Shown here piece by piece: positions 34,779-43,328 of a DNA stretch of 64,000 nucleotides (position 1 is its first letter; the number at the start of each line of letters is the position of its first letter). The notes below the pieces were generated by a model, which made no database searches, had not been told where the DNA came from, and saw only the letters and a program-made list of their open reading frames with translations. This stretch comes from Paenibacillus aceris (GTDB lineage Bacteria > Bacillota > Bacilli > Paenibacillales > NBRC-103111): contig NZ_JAGGKV010000004.1 of assembly GCF_017874035.1 (NCBI RefSeq), forward strand, positions 186,001-250,000, written 5' to 3'. The position numbers and the translations under genes were made by a program.

Positions 34779-36093
34779 GATGAGGTCCCCCTTTCAACAC
34801 TTCTGCAAGGTCAGGCTCGACCAGCAGATCAGATAAACGTATAGGTAGATTCGCATGCGCCGATTTCCATACGGCTTCCCCAGTAAGCACCGCCAAAGCG
34901 CCGGCTTCAGCACCAGCCATGATTTCGTAAGGACGAAGCGGATCAGGACCTAGAAACAAGTCTTCCAAAATGAGCGGATCGCCCCCTCCATGCCCTCCGG
35001 AACGAGGTACGACATGGATCGTTTCTTTGCCGCCAAACAACGGGAAGTAATCGATCGTTTGCTCAGGAACATGGAAAGAAGCTCGCCCGGACATAATCTC
35101 CTTCGTTTCAATCCTGCCTTTTGTTCCGTTAATGGCTAGCCGGTAGCCTTCGTATGGCAGCGAGAAATTGACGGAGTAGCTTAGCATCGCACCTTTGTCA
35201 TACTTTACAACCGCTGCATACGTATCCTCGATATCGATTTCGGAATCGAAAATGCACCCATCAGGACGATATCCCGTGAAACTGGCCGGCTTCATCTCCA
35301 GCGCTGTAACGTGATCGTCAGGCGGCACAATCTCTTTGCTCCTTGATGACCATCGCATAAAATACGTGCAAGATGGTTTGACTTGGCATGTGCCGCAATG
35401 TCTGCCATCCTCCCTCACGGGATTAAACTCTCCGTCAGGACCAAAATAGTGAAGCGCACCGTATGCGAACGCTTCCAACGGTTTTTGTCCGATCCACCAA
35501 TTCACAAGATCAAAGTGATGTGTGCTTTTGTGCACAGATAGTCCGCCGGAGTTGTTGCGTTTGCGGTTCCACCTTTTAAAATAGCTTGCTCCATGATAAG
35601 TATCGAGGTACCAATTCAAATCAACGGAAGTTACCCGGCCAATCCTGCCTTCCAGAATCAGTTCCTTAATTTTGGTATGAATCGGTGAATACCGGTAATT
35701 GAAGGTGACATGCAGCTTGCCTCTGCTGTTGCTCTGCGCATCCAGAACGCGTTTGCAATCCGCCCCGCTTGTCACCATCGGTTTCTCCGAGATGACGTCA
35801 AGATGATGCTGTAAGCCCCCTACTATATAGTCGGCATGGGTATAATCTACGCCTGCGACGATGACAGCGTCCGGTTTCGTTTCCTGAATCATCTGCTCGA
35901 ATTGAGCCGGAGCATACACAGGAGTTCCGGTCAGCGCCGGGAATTTCTTAAAACAATTCGTAAAGCGGCCAGGGTCCGCATCAAGCAATCCGACAATTTC
36001 GCAATGCTGCTGGAAAGTTTCCAGCATAGGACGAATAAACATGCCGTTCGCCCTAGTGCTGACGCCGCAAATGACGTATCTTTTTTTCGCCAC
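34771..36093 (-). CDS. Gfo/Idh/MocA-family sugar dehydrogenase with a cysteine cluster
   Basis: 440 aa. Rossmann start KKRYVICGVSTRA, the EKP motif in VISEKPMVTSGADC and the His pair STHHFDLVNWW place it in the family. It is a paralogue of the 15271 protein but carries an inserted motif HCGTCQVKPSC (CxxC-x4-C), which could bind a metal. The GTG at 36091-36093 was selected rather than an upstream ATG because GGAGGGAG lies eight bases before it, and because the predicted transcription start (about 36116) leaves no room for the longer form. It is first in the RLP operon, so it probably oxidises the free sugar (an apiose-dehydrogenase-like role is inferred). Confidence 0.85.
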   Translation of the reverse strand: MAKKRYVICGVSTRANGMFIRPMLETFQQHCEIVGLLDADPGRFTNCFKKFPALTGTPVYAPAQFEQMIQETKPDAVIVAGVDYTHADYIVGGLQHHLDVISEKPMVTSGADCKRVLDAQSNSRGKLHVTFNYRYSPIHTKIKELILEGRIGRVTSVDLNWYLDTYHGASYFKRWNRKRNNSGGLSVHKSTHHFDLVNWWIGQKPLEAFAYGALHYFGPDGEFNPVREDGRHCGTCQVKPSCTYFMRWSSRSKEIVPPDDHVTALEMKPASFTGYRPDGCIFDSEIDIEDTYAAVVKYDKGAMLSYSVNFSLPYEGYRLAINGTKGRIETKEIMSGRASFHVPEQTIDYFPLFGGKETIHVVPRSGGHGGGDPLILEDLFLGPDPLRPYEIMAGAEAGALAVLTGEAVWKSAHANLPIRLSDLLVEPDLAEVLKGGPHHV

Positions 36094-36122
36094 GTTGTTC
36101 TCCCTCCTCGCTTCTACTGATA

Positions 36123-36176
36123 AGTATACAAAGTAGCGCATCGCAAACCATTAGTGAAAACGACTGTCATTATAGG
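36123..36176 (-). promoter_or_regulatory. RLP operon promoter with tandem CCTATAA-like repeats
   Basis: On the minus strand, CCTATAA (36170-36176) and ACTAATG (36149-36155) are 21 bp apart, and TATACT (36123-36128) lies 20 bases after the second repeat. Spacing and second-repeat sequence match the promoter at 57025 best. Transcription would begin close to 36116, about 23 nt before the chosen GTG. Confidence 0.6.
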
Positions 36177-36202
36177 TCAATCCTGTCTGGGCATGGATGG
36201 GC

Positions 36203-36236
36203 AAAAAAAACACCCTGCCGGATAACCGACAGGGAT
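36203..36236 (-). terminator. Rho-independent terminator after the SLH protein
   Basis: On the minus strand, CCCTGTCGG and CCGGCAGGG form a stem with a TTAT loop and are followed by TGTTTTTTTT. It lies 13 bp after the stop codon and isolates the SLH gene from the RLP operon. Confidence 0.9.
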
Positions 36237-36249
36237 GAGGAAATGTTTT

Positions 36250-39200
36250 CTAAGGATTCAGAATAATTGTGTACTTCGCCAACGAAGTTCCTCCGACAAC
36301 ATAAATGTTGAATTGTTGAATATTATTCTGTGTAGGATCGCTGCTCTTTGGATTGCGTGTATAGGCTAACGTAAAATTCGGATTGACAGAGATCGAGTCT
36401 TGTTTGGAAGCATCGAGCTCTGTATAAACAATGTCGCCGATAAACGCCTGCAACCCGATAAAATCATTGGCAGGCATAATTTGATCCTGGATTGAAGTAG
36501 CGCTAGCACAAGATGTTACGTTATTTTTACTGTCCTTACAAAAATTTGTGAAAGAACCGTAATTCGTCGTAGCTTGCAATTGACCCATTAGTGTACCATC
36601 CCATAGGTAAAGACCGTTTAAATTCATTTTCAAACCGCCGGTAACCGTTTTCGGAGAGCCCGATACTTTTAGACCCGTTGGAGCCATGGAATCAATACCG
36701 GATCCCAAACTTTGTGTGAGCGACTTCACTCCGTTCGGAGTATCGAAGAAGACGGTAAGATTGAACTTTCCACTGTCGAGACCGATGATTTTTCCGTTAC
36801 TGTAAGCCATTGCCTTCGGATTATCGGAAGTAATCGCTCTGACCTTAACGGTAAGTCCTGTTTCAAGTCCACCGGAATCTTTCGTTAAAATAGTAACTTC
36901 TCTCGCTAACTGCGAATAGTTATTGAACAAGTAAGTCGCGTTCGTAACACTGTTGATCTTTCCGGCATCGTACAATATTCTTCCGACAGCTAAGAGGTCG
37001 CTGCTTGAGCCTAAGTTTAAGGAGTATGTCAGATACGGACTATTCACGTCATCAACGTCAACGACAAGCGAATCGGTGCTCAGTCTTTCTTGGATTTGTC
37101 CGTTCGCATCTAAGTGAACTAGCGTTGCGGTCAATTTGTAGCTGCCCTTTTTTGTGGGATCCGTTTTAAAAGTAATCGATTGACCCTCGCCTTTATTCGT
37201 AACGATATCTGTAATTTCTCTCAATAAGACAGGATTCGCATCGTTGAGCGTCACGGCACCTGTCGTGTAGACAGCTCCTGTAACGCCGCTGAGCTTTTCA
37301 AGTTTCATCTCAACCTTGTAATCGCTTCTTTTTGTAAAATACGCCTCGTCGAATTGATCATAGATTTTGAATACGCCACTGGTCTTTGCCTTTTCAAGGG
37401 TGTTGATCAGCAATATGTTTCTCGCGGAATTACCCTCATCCAACTTAATCGAATTTGGTTTGCGAGCCGAGTCGACCATTAATGGATAGGTCACTGTTTG
37501 ATTTAGACCGTTCACTCGCACATTAATGGTCGCTGGCCCTGGGGCAGTAACCTGTTTAATGCGAATGGCTCCGTTAAGATTGATTTTGACCGGTCGCTCT
37601 ATACCGGTTTTCGGGTCTTTACGAGTCGCAGGATCTGCTTCCAGCACAAGACCTCCTGTAGCAAATACGGAAATTTTCCCTGCCGTTTCAAGGGCCGCTA
37701 TCTCCGTTGAAGTCAATTCCTGATTCGCCGAATCGATAACTTTCAAACCAATCTCTTTATTGAGATCACCTTCAGTTAGCGCAATTGTTACCGGCCCGAT
37801 GACGACAGTATAGGCCGATTTAGGAGCAGCTACTGTGATTGTCTGAGACACCTGTTCGTCGTTAAACATTAAATTCACGGTTACGTCCTTGTTGCTGTCT
37901 AAATCCGGATAAGCCACCAATTGTAATTCCGGATAGCCATCGTTGTCAAAATCAACGAAATCGTTGGGTACATCTGTTTTAAATACATTCCCCCATGCCC
38001 CGGTATAGTTCTTGAATATGCCCATGTTCAAAATTTTAGGATCTACAATTCGAGTACCATACTGGTCATATGCTTTGAAGCTGAGGTATGCTCTTCCTCC
38101 AGCTTGGAACACCAGCTGTCCGACTGGAAGCTTGATATTGCTTTTCGCATCTCCCAAGTCGACTTTCTTCACCTGCGGCAAATCGCCAACTGTAAACGTT
38201 TTGCTGACATTGATGTAACCGCTTCTCTCAAGCAAATTGACTGTAAACGTACTCTCGGGTGTTAATTCGGTTAAATCGAGAACAATTGCATTACTGTCGG
38301 CCAGAATGGTCGATGTCACACGTTTTAGCGAGCTTACATAAATGCTCATATTACCTGCTGATAATTTCATAGGCTCGCCATATTGGTTAACGGCCTTGTA
38401 TTCGATAACCGCCTTGGACCAAGGGAGTTTGTCACCGCCAGCGAATTCAATTTTCGCAGCACGTTCATTCTCAGGCATAAAAGCCATCGTTCCGTCAGCA
38501 ACATCCACACCACTTAGGATGACCTGGTATTGACTAAACTCAAAATTATCACCCATTTCGAGCGTAGCGGTCGTCTCATCGTCAGACCACGTCGTGATGG
38601 GCTCAAATTTAACAGGCTTGTTATCGGAATCGAGGAAACTTGCTTTTGTAATATTCAAAACAGCTTTATTGGAGTCGACGTCGCGATTCAGCCTCACCGA
38701 TAATTTGTTCTTGCCGATCACTTTCAGTTCAGCGATGGATGCTTTGGCAGGCTTAGCCGTTGATGTATGCAGCCTCCATGCTTCATAAGCAGTCAGTGCC
38801 AGCACTTTTCTAGTCACTGCATTTTTACCGCCAAATTTCCCACCGGTCAGATTGGTCATAAGCTTTTGCTGAAGGGCATAAGCCACGTAACTTTTATATG
38901 TATCGTCTACCGTCTCATCCTTTGTGGGTGCTGTTGCTTTTGCCTTCTCATCCAAACCAAGCCCTTTAATCAGCAGCATGGCTAGTTCTTGGCGGGTAAC
39001 GCCTCCGTCTGGATCATACTTGTTGTCAACGGCGTCGTAGGCGAGTGAGGCTGCCTTTAACGCTTCAATATACGGCATGGAAGGATCATCTTGTTTGACA
39101 TCGACAAAGGTCGAGTACTTTACTGTCGGAGCAAGCGTTAATCCCAACACTAGTACTGCAGGTTTCGCCAATTGAGCGCGTGTGATGACTTCGTTCACAC

Positions 39201-39507
39201 CGAAAGTGCCAGCCGTCCCATTCTCAATAACGCCCATTTTTAGCATTTGATTAATTTTCTTCTTATCGTCCTTGGAAAGGCCCTTTAAATCGCTGAGTTG
39301 ATCAGCCAAATATGTGTCAGCAGTTACTGTCGAGGAAGCCGCAGGCTTCGCAACCGGTTTCGCTGAAGGCTTCGCAACTGGTTTCGTCGAAGGCGTCGCC
39401 GATGTCGTTTGCGTCGTTTGTGAAACGTCTTCTTCCGCATAAACAAATGGGGTTAAACAGTAACACAACAGCATAAATGATAAAATTAATGCAATTTCCT
39501 TCCTCAT
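36250..39507 (-). CDS. Very large S-layer-homology (SLH) surface protein
   Basis: 1085 aa. The signal peptide (about 1-25, ending YAE) leads to a Thr/Pro/Lys/Ala-rich linker (about 28-60). SLH-type repeats follow (about 80-255), with anchor motifs VITRAQLAK, VTRQELAML and VTRKVLALT that bind pyruvylated cell-wall polymer. The rest (about 270-1085) consists of beta-rich Ig-like domains, e.g. VNQYGEPMKLSAGN and AYDQYGTRIVDP, typical of outer-surface fibres. No catalytic motif is seen. The ATG at 39505-39507 follows GGGAGG by eight bases; the ninth-codon-upstream start has no ribosome site. It stands alone between a shared-type promoter and a strong terminator. It may be a structural S-layer protein or a carbohydrate-binding surface protein. 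Confidence 0.85.
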   Translation of the reverse strand: MRKEIALILSFMLLCYCLTPFVYAEEDVSQTTQTTSATPSTKPVAKPSAKPVAKPAASSTVTADTYLADQLSDLKGLSKDDKKKINQMLKMGVIENGTAGTFGVNEVITRAQLAKPAVLVLGLTLAPTVKYSTFVDVKQDDPSMPYIEALKAASLAYDAVDNKYDPDGGVTRQELAMLLIKGLGLDEKAKATAPTKDETVDDTYKSYVAYALQQKLMTNLTGGKFGGKNAVTRKVLALTAYEAWRLHTSTAKPAKASIAELKVIGKNKLSVRLNRDVDSNKAVLNITKASFLDSDNKPVKFEPITTWSDDETTATLEMGDNFEFSQYQVILSGVDVADGTMAFMPENERAAKIEFAGGDKLPWSKAVIEYKAVNQYGEPMKLSAGNMSIYVSSLKRVTSTILADSNAIVLDLTELTPESTFTVNLLERSGYINVSKTFTVGDLPQVKKVDLGDAKSNIKLPVGQLVFQAGGRAYLSFKAYDQYGTRIVDPKILNMGIFKNYTGAWGNVFKTDVPNDFVDFDNDGYPELQLVAYPDLDSNKDVTVNLMFNDEQVSQTITVAAPKSAYTVVIGPVTIALTEGDLNKEIGLKVIDSANQELTSTEIAALETAGKISVFATGGLVLEADPATRKDPKTGIERPVKINLNGAIRIKQVTAPGPATINVRVNGLNQTVTYPLMVDSARKPNSIKLDEGNSARNILLINTLEKAKTSGVFKIYDQFDEAYFTKRSDYKVEMKLEKLSGVTGAVYTTGAVTLNDANPVLLREITDIVTNKGEGQSITFKTDPTKKGSYKLTATLVHLDANGQIQERLSTDSLVVDVDDVNSPYLTYSLNLGSSSDLLAVGRILYDAGKINSVTNATYLFNNYSQLAREVTILTKDSGGLETGLTVKVRAITSDNPKAMAYSNGKIIGLDSGKFNLTVFFDTPNGVKSLTQSLGSGIDSMAPTGLKVSGSPKTVTGGLKMNLNGLYLWDGTLMGQLQATTNYGSFTNFCKDSKNNVTSCASATSIQDQIMPANDFIGLQAFIGDIVYTELDASKQDSISVNPNFTLAYTRNPKSSDPTQNNIQQFNIYVVGGTSLAKYTIILNP

Positions 39508-39626
39508 TTCATGCACCTCCCTAAAGGATATCAATTACGATAAAACGCTTACATTTTAAGCGAATGCTTCTATTTCTCCAACCCGATCAGCCCCGCTCTC
39601 CATCAATCATTTTTTTGCATAGACTA

Positions 39627-39680
39627 ACTTTATTACAAAAAAGCAAACATTTTATAGGCTCTTTTGTGCATGTTTATAGG
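39627..39680 (-). promoter_or_regulatory. SLH protein promoter with perfect tandem CCTATAAA repeats
   Basis: On the minus strand CCTATAAA occurs twice, ending at 39680 and 39658, exactly 22 bp apart. TAAAGT (39627-39632) begins 19 bases after the second CCTATAA, within GTAATAAAGTTA. The predicted leader is about 110 nt. The rest of the 39508-39837 gap shows no gene and no clear terminator for the Moc-like operon. Confidence 0.7.
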
Positions 39681-39837
39681 TTGTTTTATTCATCGTTGCT
39701 GGGCTTCTATACCGCTCATATGGCTTCCATCGCGAATTCGGGGACACTTCGTCTTGATCTGCCCACGGATGCCGAGCCGGGAAACGGTATCCCCCAATTT
39801 TCTAAACGTTGTGTATTTCATACAGAGTCTCCCTCTC

Positions 39838-40155
39838 TCAAAGCTGAATAAATACTTTGCCTGCTTCTATTTTTAACGGATACGTCTTTAAATCCACACA
39901 GGCAGGCACACGCTTCGCAACACCAGTGGGTATGTCGAAACGGCCATTATGCTTAGGGCATTCGATCTGATTGCCCATGACTAGACCGCCCGATAAATGA
40001 AACCTCCCATGGGTGCAGAATCCGTCCGATGCGTAGTAGTCGCCATTCTCCGTGCGATAGATCGCAAAAGTCCAGTCACCGTGATCAAACCGGATCACAT
40101 CTTCGACTTCCACCTCATCTGCACGGCAAGCTTCGATCCATTCTCCGAGACTCAT
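39838..40155 (-). CDS. Rieske [2Fe-2S] ferredoxin, MocE-like
   Basis: 105 aa, the usual length of a small Rieske electron carrier. The cluster ligands are Cys47 and His49 in FCTHG and Cys66 and His69 in CPKHNG. It overlaps the desaturase-fold gene by 4 bp (ATGA), so the two products are made together, as is seen for mocD/mocE in rhizopine catabolism. It would pass electrons to the di-iron oxygenase encoded just upstream. No ferredoxin reductase (MocF equivalent) lies in the window. The symbol is not assigned because the substrate is unproven. Confidence 0.88.
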   Translation of the reverse strand: MSLGEWIEACRADEVEVEDVIRFDHGDWTFAIYRTENGDYYASDGFCTHGRFHLSGGLVMGNQIECPKHNGRFDIPTGVAKRVPACVDLKTYPLKIEAGKVFIQL

Positions 40156-41246
40156 CCCAACTCGCTCCTCTCTTTTAATTCGTGCGCTGGCCCGTACATA
40201 TAGGGGCGTGCCGTTTTAGGCAATGGTTTTACTACCACGTATGCAGGGTCTAGCTTTTGCTTCCTTAGAGCGCCGATGACCTCTTTCAGTGCTGCCCATA
40301 AACTCGGTCTCGCTGCCGGACAATCGGCTTTCATCTCTTCATGCAGCTTTGGCAGCGCGTGGTAGGGAACCATCGGAAACATATGATGCTCCGTGTGATA
40401 GTTCATATTCCAATAAAGAAACCGAAAAATCGGATTCATATAAACCGTTCGAGTGTTCAACCGGTGGTCGAGCACATCTTCGTAGAGACCCAGATGCTGC
40501 GTAATACCGAACAGGAGCACAACGATGCCGCCGTAAAAAGAGGGTAAGAACACGAACATCGCAGGTAATAAGCTTCCTGTATATAGGCAAGCCGCAAGAA
40601 CTGCAAGGATAATGATCATGTAAATCCGCGCTTCCCGAAACGTTTTTCGGTGCTGCGATGAGGGAATATACTCATTCTCCTGGGTGTCCAGCTTGCCGAA
40701 CGTATGCAGAAGGAAACGTTTAATTTCAATCGGCCCGCCATACAAATGAAAAATTTGCATAATGAGGATTTTCCAAATAGGAGGCCTTTCTGTGATAATT
40801 TCGGGATCTCGCCCTACAATGATCGTATCCGTGTGATGACGGGCATGACTCCAACGCCACGGAGTAGCGGACCGCAGGACTAGGAATGAGGCAATTTGAT
40901 AGACGACCTCGTTCATCCAAGGAGTTTTGAAAGCCGTACCGTGCCCGCACTCGTGCCATCTGGAATCGCCCGGCGTCGCGTAGAGAATGCCATACGCCAA
41001 AAAGGCAGGAATTGCCCACCAGCTTCCCCAAGAGAGGTAGGCAAGATACCCCAATACGAGAAGACCGCCAAACCAGATGATCGTGTCACGAATGGCTGGA
41101 CCGTCTTTCCGTTTCATCAATTCTTTCATCCGCTGACGGGGAATTGGGCATGTGTACCACTCGGCTTCCGCCAGCCCGAGCTCAACTGCCCGTTTATTCT
41201 CAGCGCCTGTAATGCTATAGTCCCTTTTCTTCATTTTGGCTGTCAT
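40152..41246 (-). CDS. Desaturase-fold di-iron membrane oxygenase, MocD-like
   Basis: 364 aa. The three His boxes of the membrane fatty-acid desaturase/hydroxylase superfamily are present: HECGH (98-102), HARHH (134-138) and HTEHH (284-288), with a further His at about 251. Four hydrophobic segments flank them. Such proteins use a di-iron site and O2. The nearest functional analogy is MocD, proposed to act with MocE on an O-methyl-inosamine. The ATG at 41244-41246 was chosen because GAGGAGG lies eight bases upstream; a start seven codons earlier overlaps that site. Its neighbours are sugar enzymes, not lipid genes, so an O-demethylating or sugar-oxidising role is suggested. A plain lipid desaturase cannot be ruled out. 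Confidence 0.85.
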   Translation of the reverse strand: MTAKMKKRDYSITGAENKRAVELGLAEAEWYTCPIPRQRMKELMKRKDGPAIRDTIIWFGGLLVLGYLAYLSWGSWWAIPAFLAYGILYATPGDSRWHECGHGTAFKTPWMNEVVYQIASFLVLRSATPWRWSHARHHTDTIIVGRDPEIITERPPIWKILIMQIFHLYGGPIEIKRFLLHTFGKLDTQENEYIPSSQHRKTFREARIYMIIILAVLAACLYTGSLLPAMFVFLPSFYGGIVVLLFGITQHLGLYEDVLDHRLNTRTVYMNPIFRFLYWNMNYHTEHHMFPMVPYHALPKLHEEMKADCPAARPSLWAALKEVIGALRKQKLDPAYVVVKPLPKTARPYMYGPAHELKERSELG

Positions 41247-41279
41247 GCCAAGCACCTCCTCGTCCATTAACCTATACCA

Positions 41280-42182
41280 TTAAACGCCGATTTTCTTCAG
41301 CTTGTCGTCAAGGAATTTTTTCGCTCGCGGGATATCCTGCTCATCCAGGTGCTCGATAATTATCGGGATATTCGGATGCAGCTTGGACAGCTTTTGCAAA
41401 TATAACTCATAGTTCAGGATCCCGAGGCCTGGAGCTGGAAGCTCCACAGCGCCAGCTCCACGAAAAGTGTGCGATTCGACCGCGTCGATTTCAGCATGCT
41501 TCTCTGACATATCCTCAGCAGGCTTGCAGTCTTTGGCATGCGCAATTTTAATTTTGTCGCCGAGTGTGTTGAAAATGCGGTTCAGCGTTTCGTCGACATG
41601 GCCGATGTTGCTGTCCGTGAAGTAGTTGGTCGGATCCATCAACAGCCCGAGCCCCGGATGATTCACATCGGAAAATAAGCGGGCCAGCGCGTCGACTGAG
41701 CCAATCACGTTATTTACGTAATTTTCCACCAGGAATACTGATCCATGGTCATAAGCGAATTTGGCAAGTTCTTCAATTTGCCTGCATGTCATCTCGTATG
41801 CTTCTTCCGTGCCATTCTTCGAATCCCATACCCAATCGCTTTCCGTATTGAAAGTCCCCGTCTCACTGATGACGTACGGGCTTCCCAAATCGCGGGCGAA
41901 CTTCAGCAAGGTTTGCAAACCAAATAAATTCTGTTCTCGCTTCTTAGGGTCCGGATGAATGATATTCGTATAGCCGGATATGCAGACGATCGGCAAATTG
42001 GCTTCACGGAAGGCATCGCGAATGGTGTGGCATTTCTCCGTAGTAAGCGACTCGAACGCAAGGTCCATTCCTTTGAAAGACAGATCCAGTTGAACGCAGG
42101 AAAATCCGTCCCTTTTCATGCGGGAAATGGATTCTTCTAGAGAATAAGGATAGTACCCGTTAAAAATACCGACTGAGATCAT
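41280..42182 (-). CDS. Sugar phosphate isomerase/epimerase family TIM-barrel protein (MocC-like)
   Basis: 300 aa. AP-endonuclease-2/xylose-isomerase-like TIM barrel. The metal ligands typical of the family can be seen in VENYVNN, LLMDPTNYF, IAHAKD and IIEHLDE. Members isomerise or epimerise sugars and inositol derivatives, and MocC belongs here. The gene is 33 bp upstream of the oxygenase gene, and AAGGAGG precedes its ATG. In the cassette it probably handles the sugar after oxidation. The substrate is unknown. Confidence 0.82.
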   Translation of the reverse strand: MISVGIFNGYYPYSLEESISRMKRDGFSCVQLDLSFKGMDLAFESLTTEKCHTIRDAFREANLPIVCISGYTNIIHPDPKKREQNLFGLQTLLKFARDLGSPYVISETGTFNTESDWVWDSKNGTEEAYEMTCRQIEELAKFAYDHGSVFLVENYVNNVIGSVDALARLFSDVNHPGLGLLMDPTNYFTDSNIGHVDETLNRIFNTLGDKIKIAHAKDCKPAEDMSEKHAEIDAVESHTFRGAGAVELPAPGLGILNYELYLQKLSKLHPNIPIIIEHLDEQDIPRAKKFLDDKLKKIGV

Positions 42183-42208
42183 ACGTGAATTCCTCCTTGA
42201 GAATAGGT

Positions 42209-43315
42209 TTATTCAAATGAGTTTGTTACTTCGGAGATCTTAACCGTCCTGCCTTCGGCAATGGACTTGTAGCAGGCATCTACCGCCGCCATAGATTTCA
42301 AGTTGTCCCGGCCGCCAATTTCCGGCTCGCTGTCTGTCTCTACTGCGCGCAGCAGCTGCGCCATCGTCCCTTGGAAAGCATCCGGAAACCAGACTTCATC
42401 CCACTTCGGGCGAAACCACTCATTCGGTGCTTGCCTAGTCGTAAATTCCAACGTACTTGGCGATCTCTCCGGATAAACCGGCCAACCGATCGTCCCCTGA
42501 GCCATGCCTTCCAGTCCTTCAACCCGCCATTTGATAAAAATGTCCTTCTCTGTCCCTTCTCCTGGCCATGCCCAGACGTCATCCAGACTGGTCGCCATCA
42601 ACTCGTTCGCATACTGAAACGTATATTGCGAAATTCCATCGATATGCGCGAATTTCGTGCGGGGATCACTCCTCGTGACAGCCGTGATCTTCTCCGGATC
42701 GCCAAACAAATAACGGAACACATCAATATGATGTATGCCCATATTCAAAATCTCAAGATGCTCATACTTATGCAAGAAGTCCTGCCAATGGGGAATCGCA
42801 CGCATTTCAATCGTTGCCAGCACAGGCCGCCCAAGATATCCGCGGTCAAGAATCGTCTTCAGAGCGCGCATCGATTGGTCGTAGCGCATATTGGAATTGA
42901 CGGCGATTTTGATCCCCGCTTTCTCGCACAACTCCACAATTTGGCGTGCATCGCGTGAATTCATAGCAAGCGGCTTCTGGCACAAAATGCCCTTGATATG
43001 CTTCATCTTCACAGCAAGACGAACGACTTCGAGCTGCCTGTCCGGAGGAAACGCGATGTCCAAGATCTCGATTTCCGGAGACTGGACCAGCTCTTCCCAC
43101 GACCTGTACACATTTGGAATGCTTCGCAATTCGGCAACCGCCTTGGCATTCTCGTAAGTCCGCGATGCAATGGCTACCGGATTAAAGCCCGCATCCCGAT
43201 ATGCCACAAGATGGCAGTCCCGCATGATAAACCCGGAACCGATGCAGCCGATGCGAAAATCTTTGCGTGCCGGCATTTCGGGCGCGATATTCAAGTTCAA
43301 ATCCATCTTAACCAT
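42209..43315 (-). CDS. Gfo/Idh/MocA-family dehydrogenase (MocA-like)
   Basis: 368 aa. The Rossmann motif FRIGCIGSGFIMRDCH and the catalytic-Lys motif LCQKPLAM define the family; the usual EKP is QKP here. HIDVFRYLFGDPEKI supplies the C-domain His. It belongs to a different subgroup from the 15271 and 34771 proteins, with lower mutual similarity and no long EKP-HKSTHH pattern. GGAGGGATAACGG precedes the ATG. It is 26 bp upstream of the TIM-barrel gene, the same pairing (MocA with MocC) known from rhizopine and inositol catabolism. Confidence 0.85.
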   Translation of the reverse strand: MVKMDLNLNIAPEMPARKDFRIGCIGSGFIMRDCHLVAYRDAGFNPVAIASRTYENAKAVAELRSIPNVYRSWEELVQSPEIEILDIAFPPDRQLEVVRLAVKMKHIKGILCQKPLAMNSRDARQIVELCEKAGIKIAVNSNMRYDQSMRALKTILDRGYLGRPVLATIEMRAIPHWQDFLHKYEHLEILNMGIHHIDVFRYLFGDPEKITAVTRSDPRTKFAHIDGISQYTFQYANELMATSLDDVWAWPGEGTEKDIFIKWRVEGLEGMAQGTIGWPVYPERSPSTLEFTTRQAPNEWFRPKWDEVWFPDAFQGTMAQLLRAVETDSEPEIGGRDNLKSMAAVDACYKSIAEGRTVKISEVTNSFE

Positions 43316-43328
43316 CCGTTATCCCTCC

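Noticed and set aside
36150..36170. GTGAAAACGACTGTCA as a cre site in the RLP promoter
   Set aside because: When the central CG is aligned with the consensus, several fixed positions fail.
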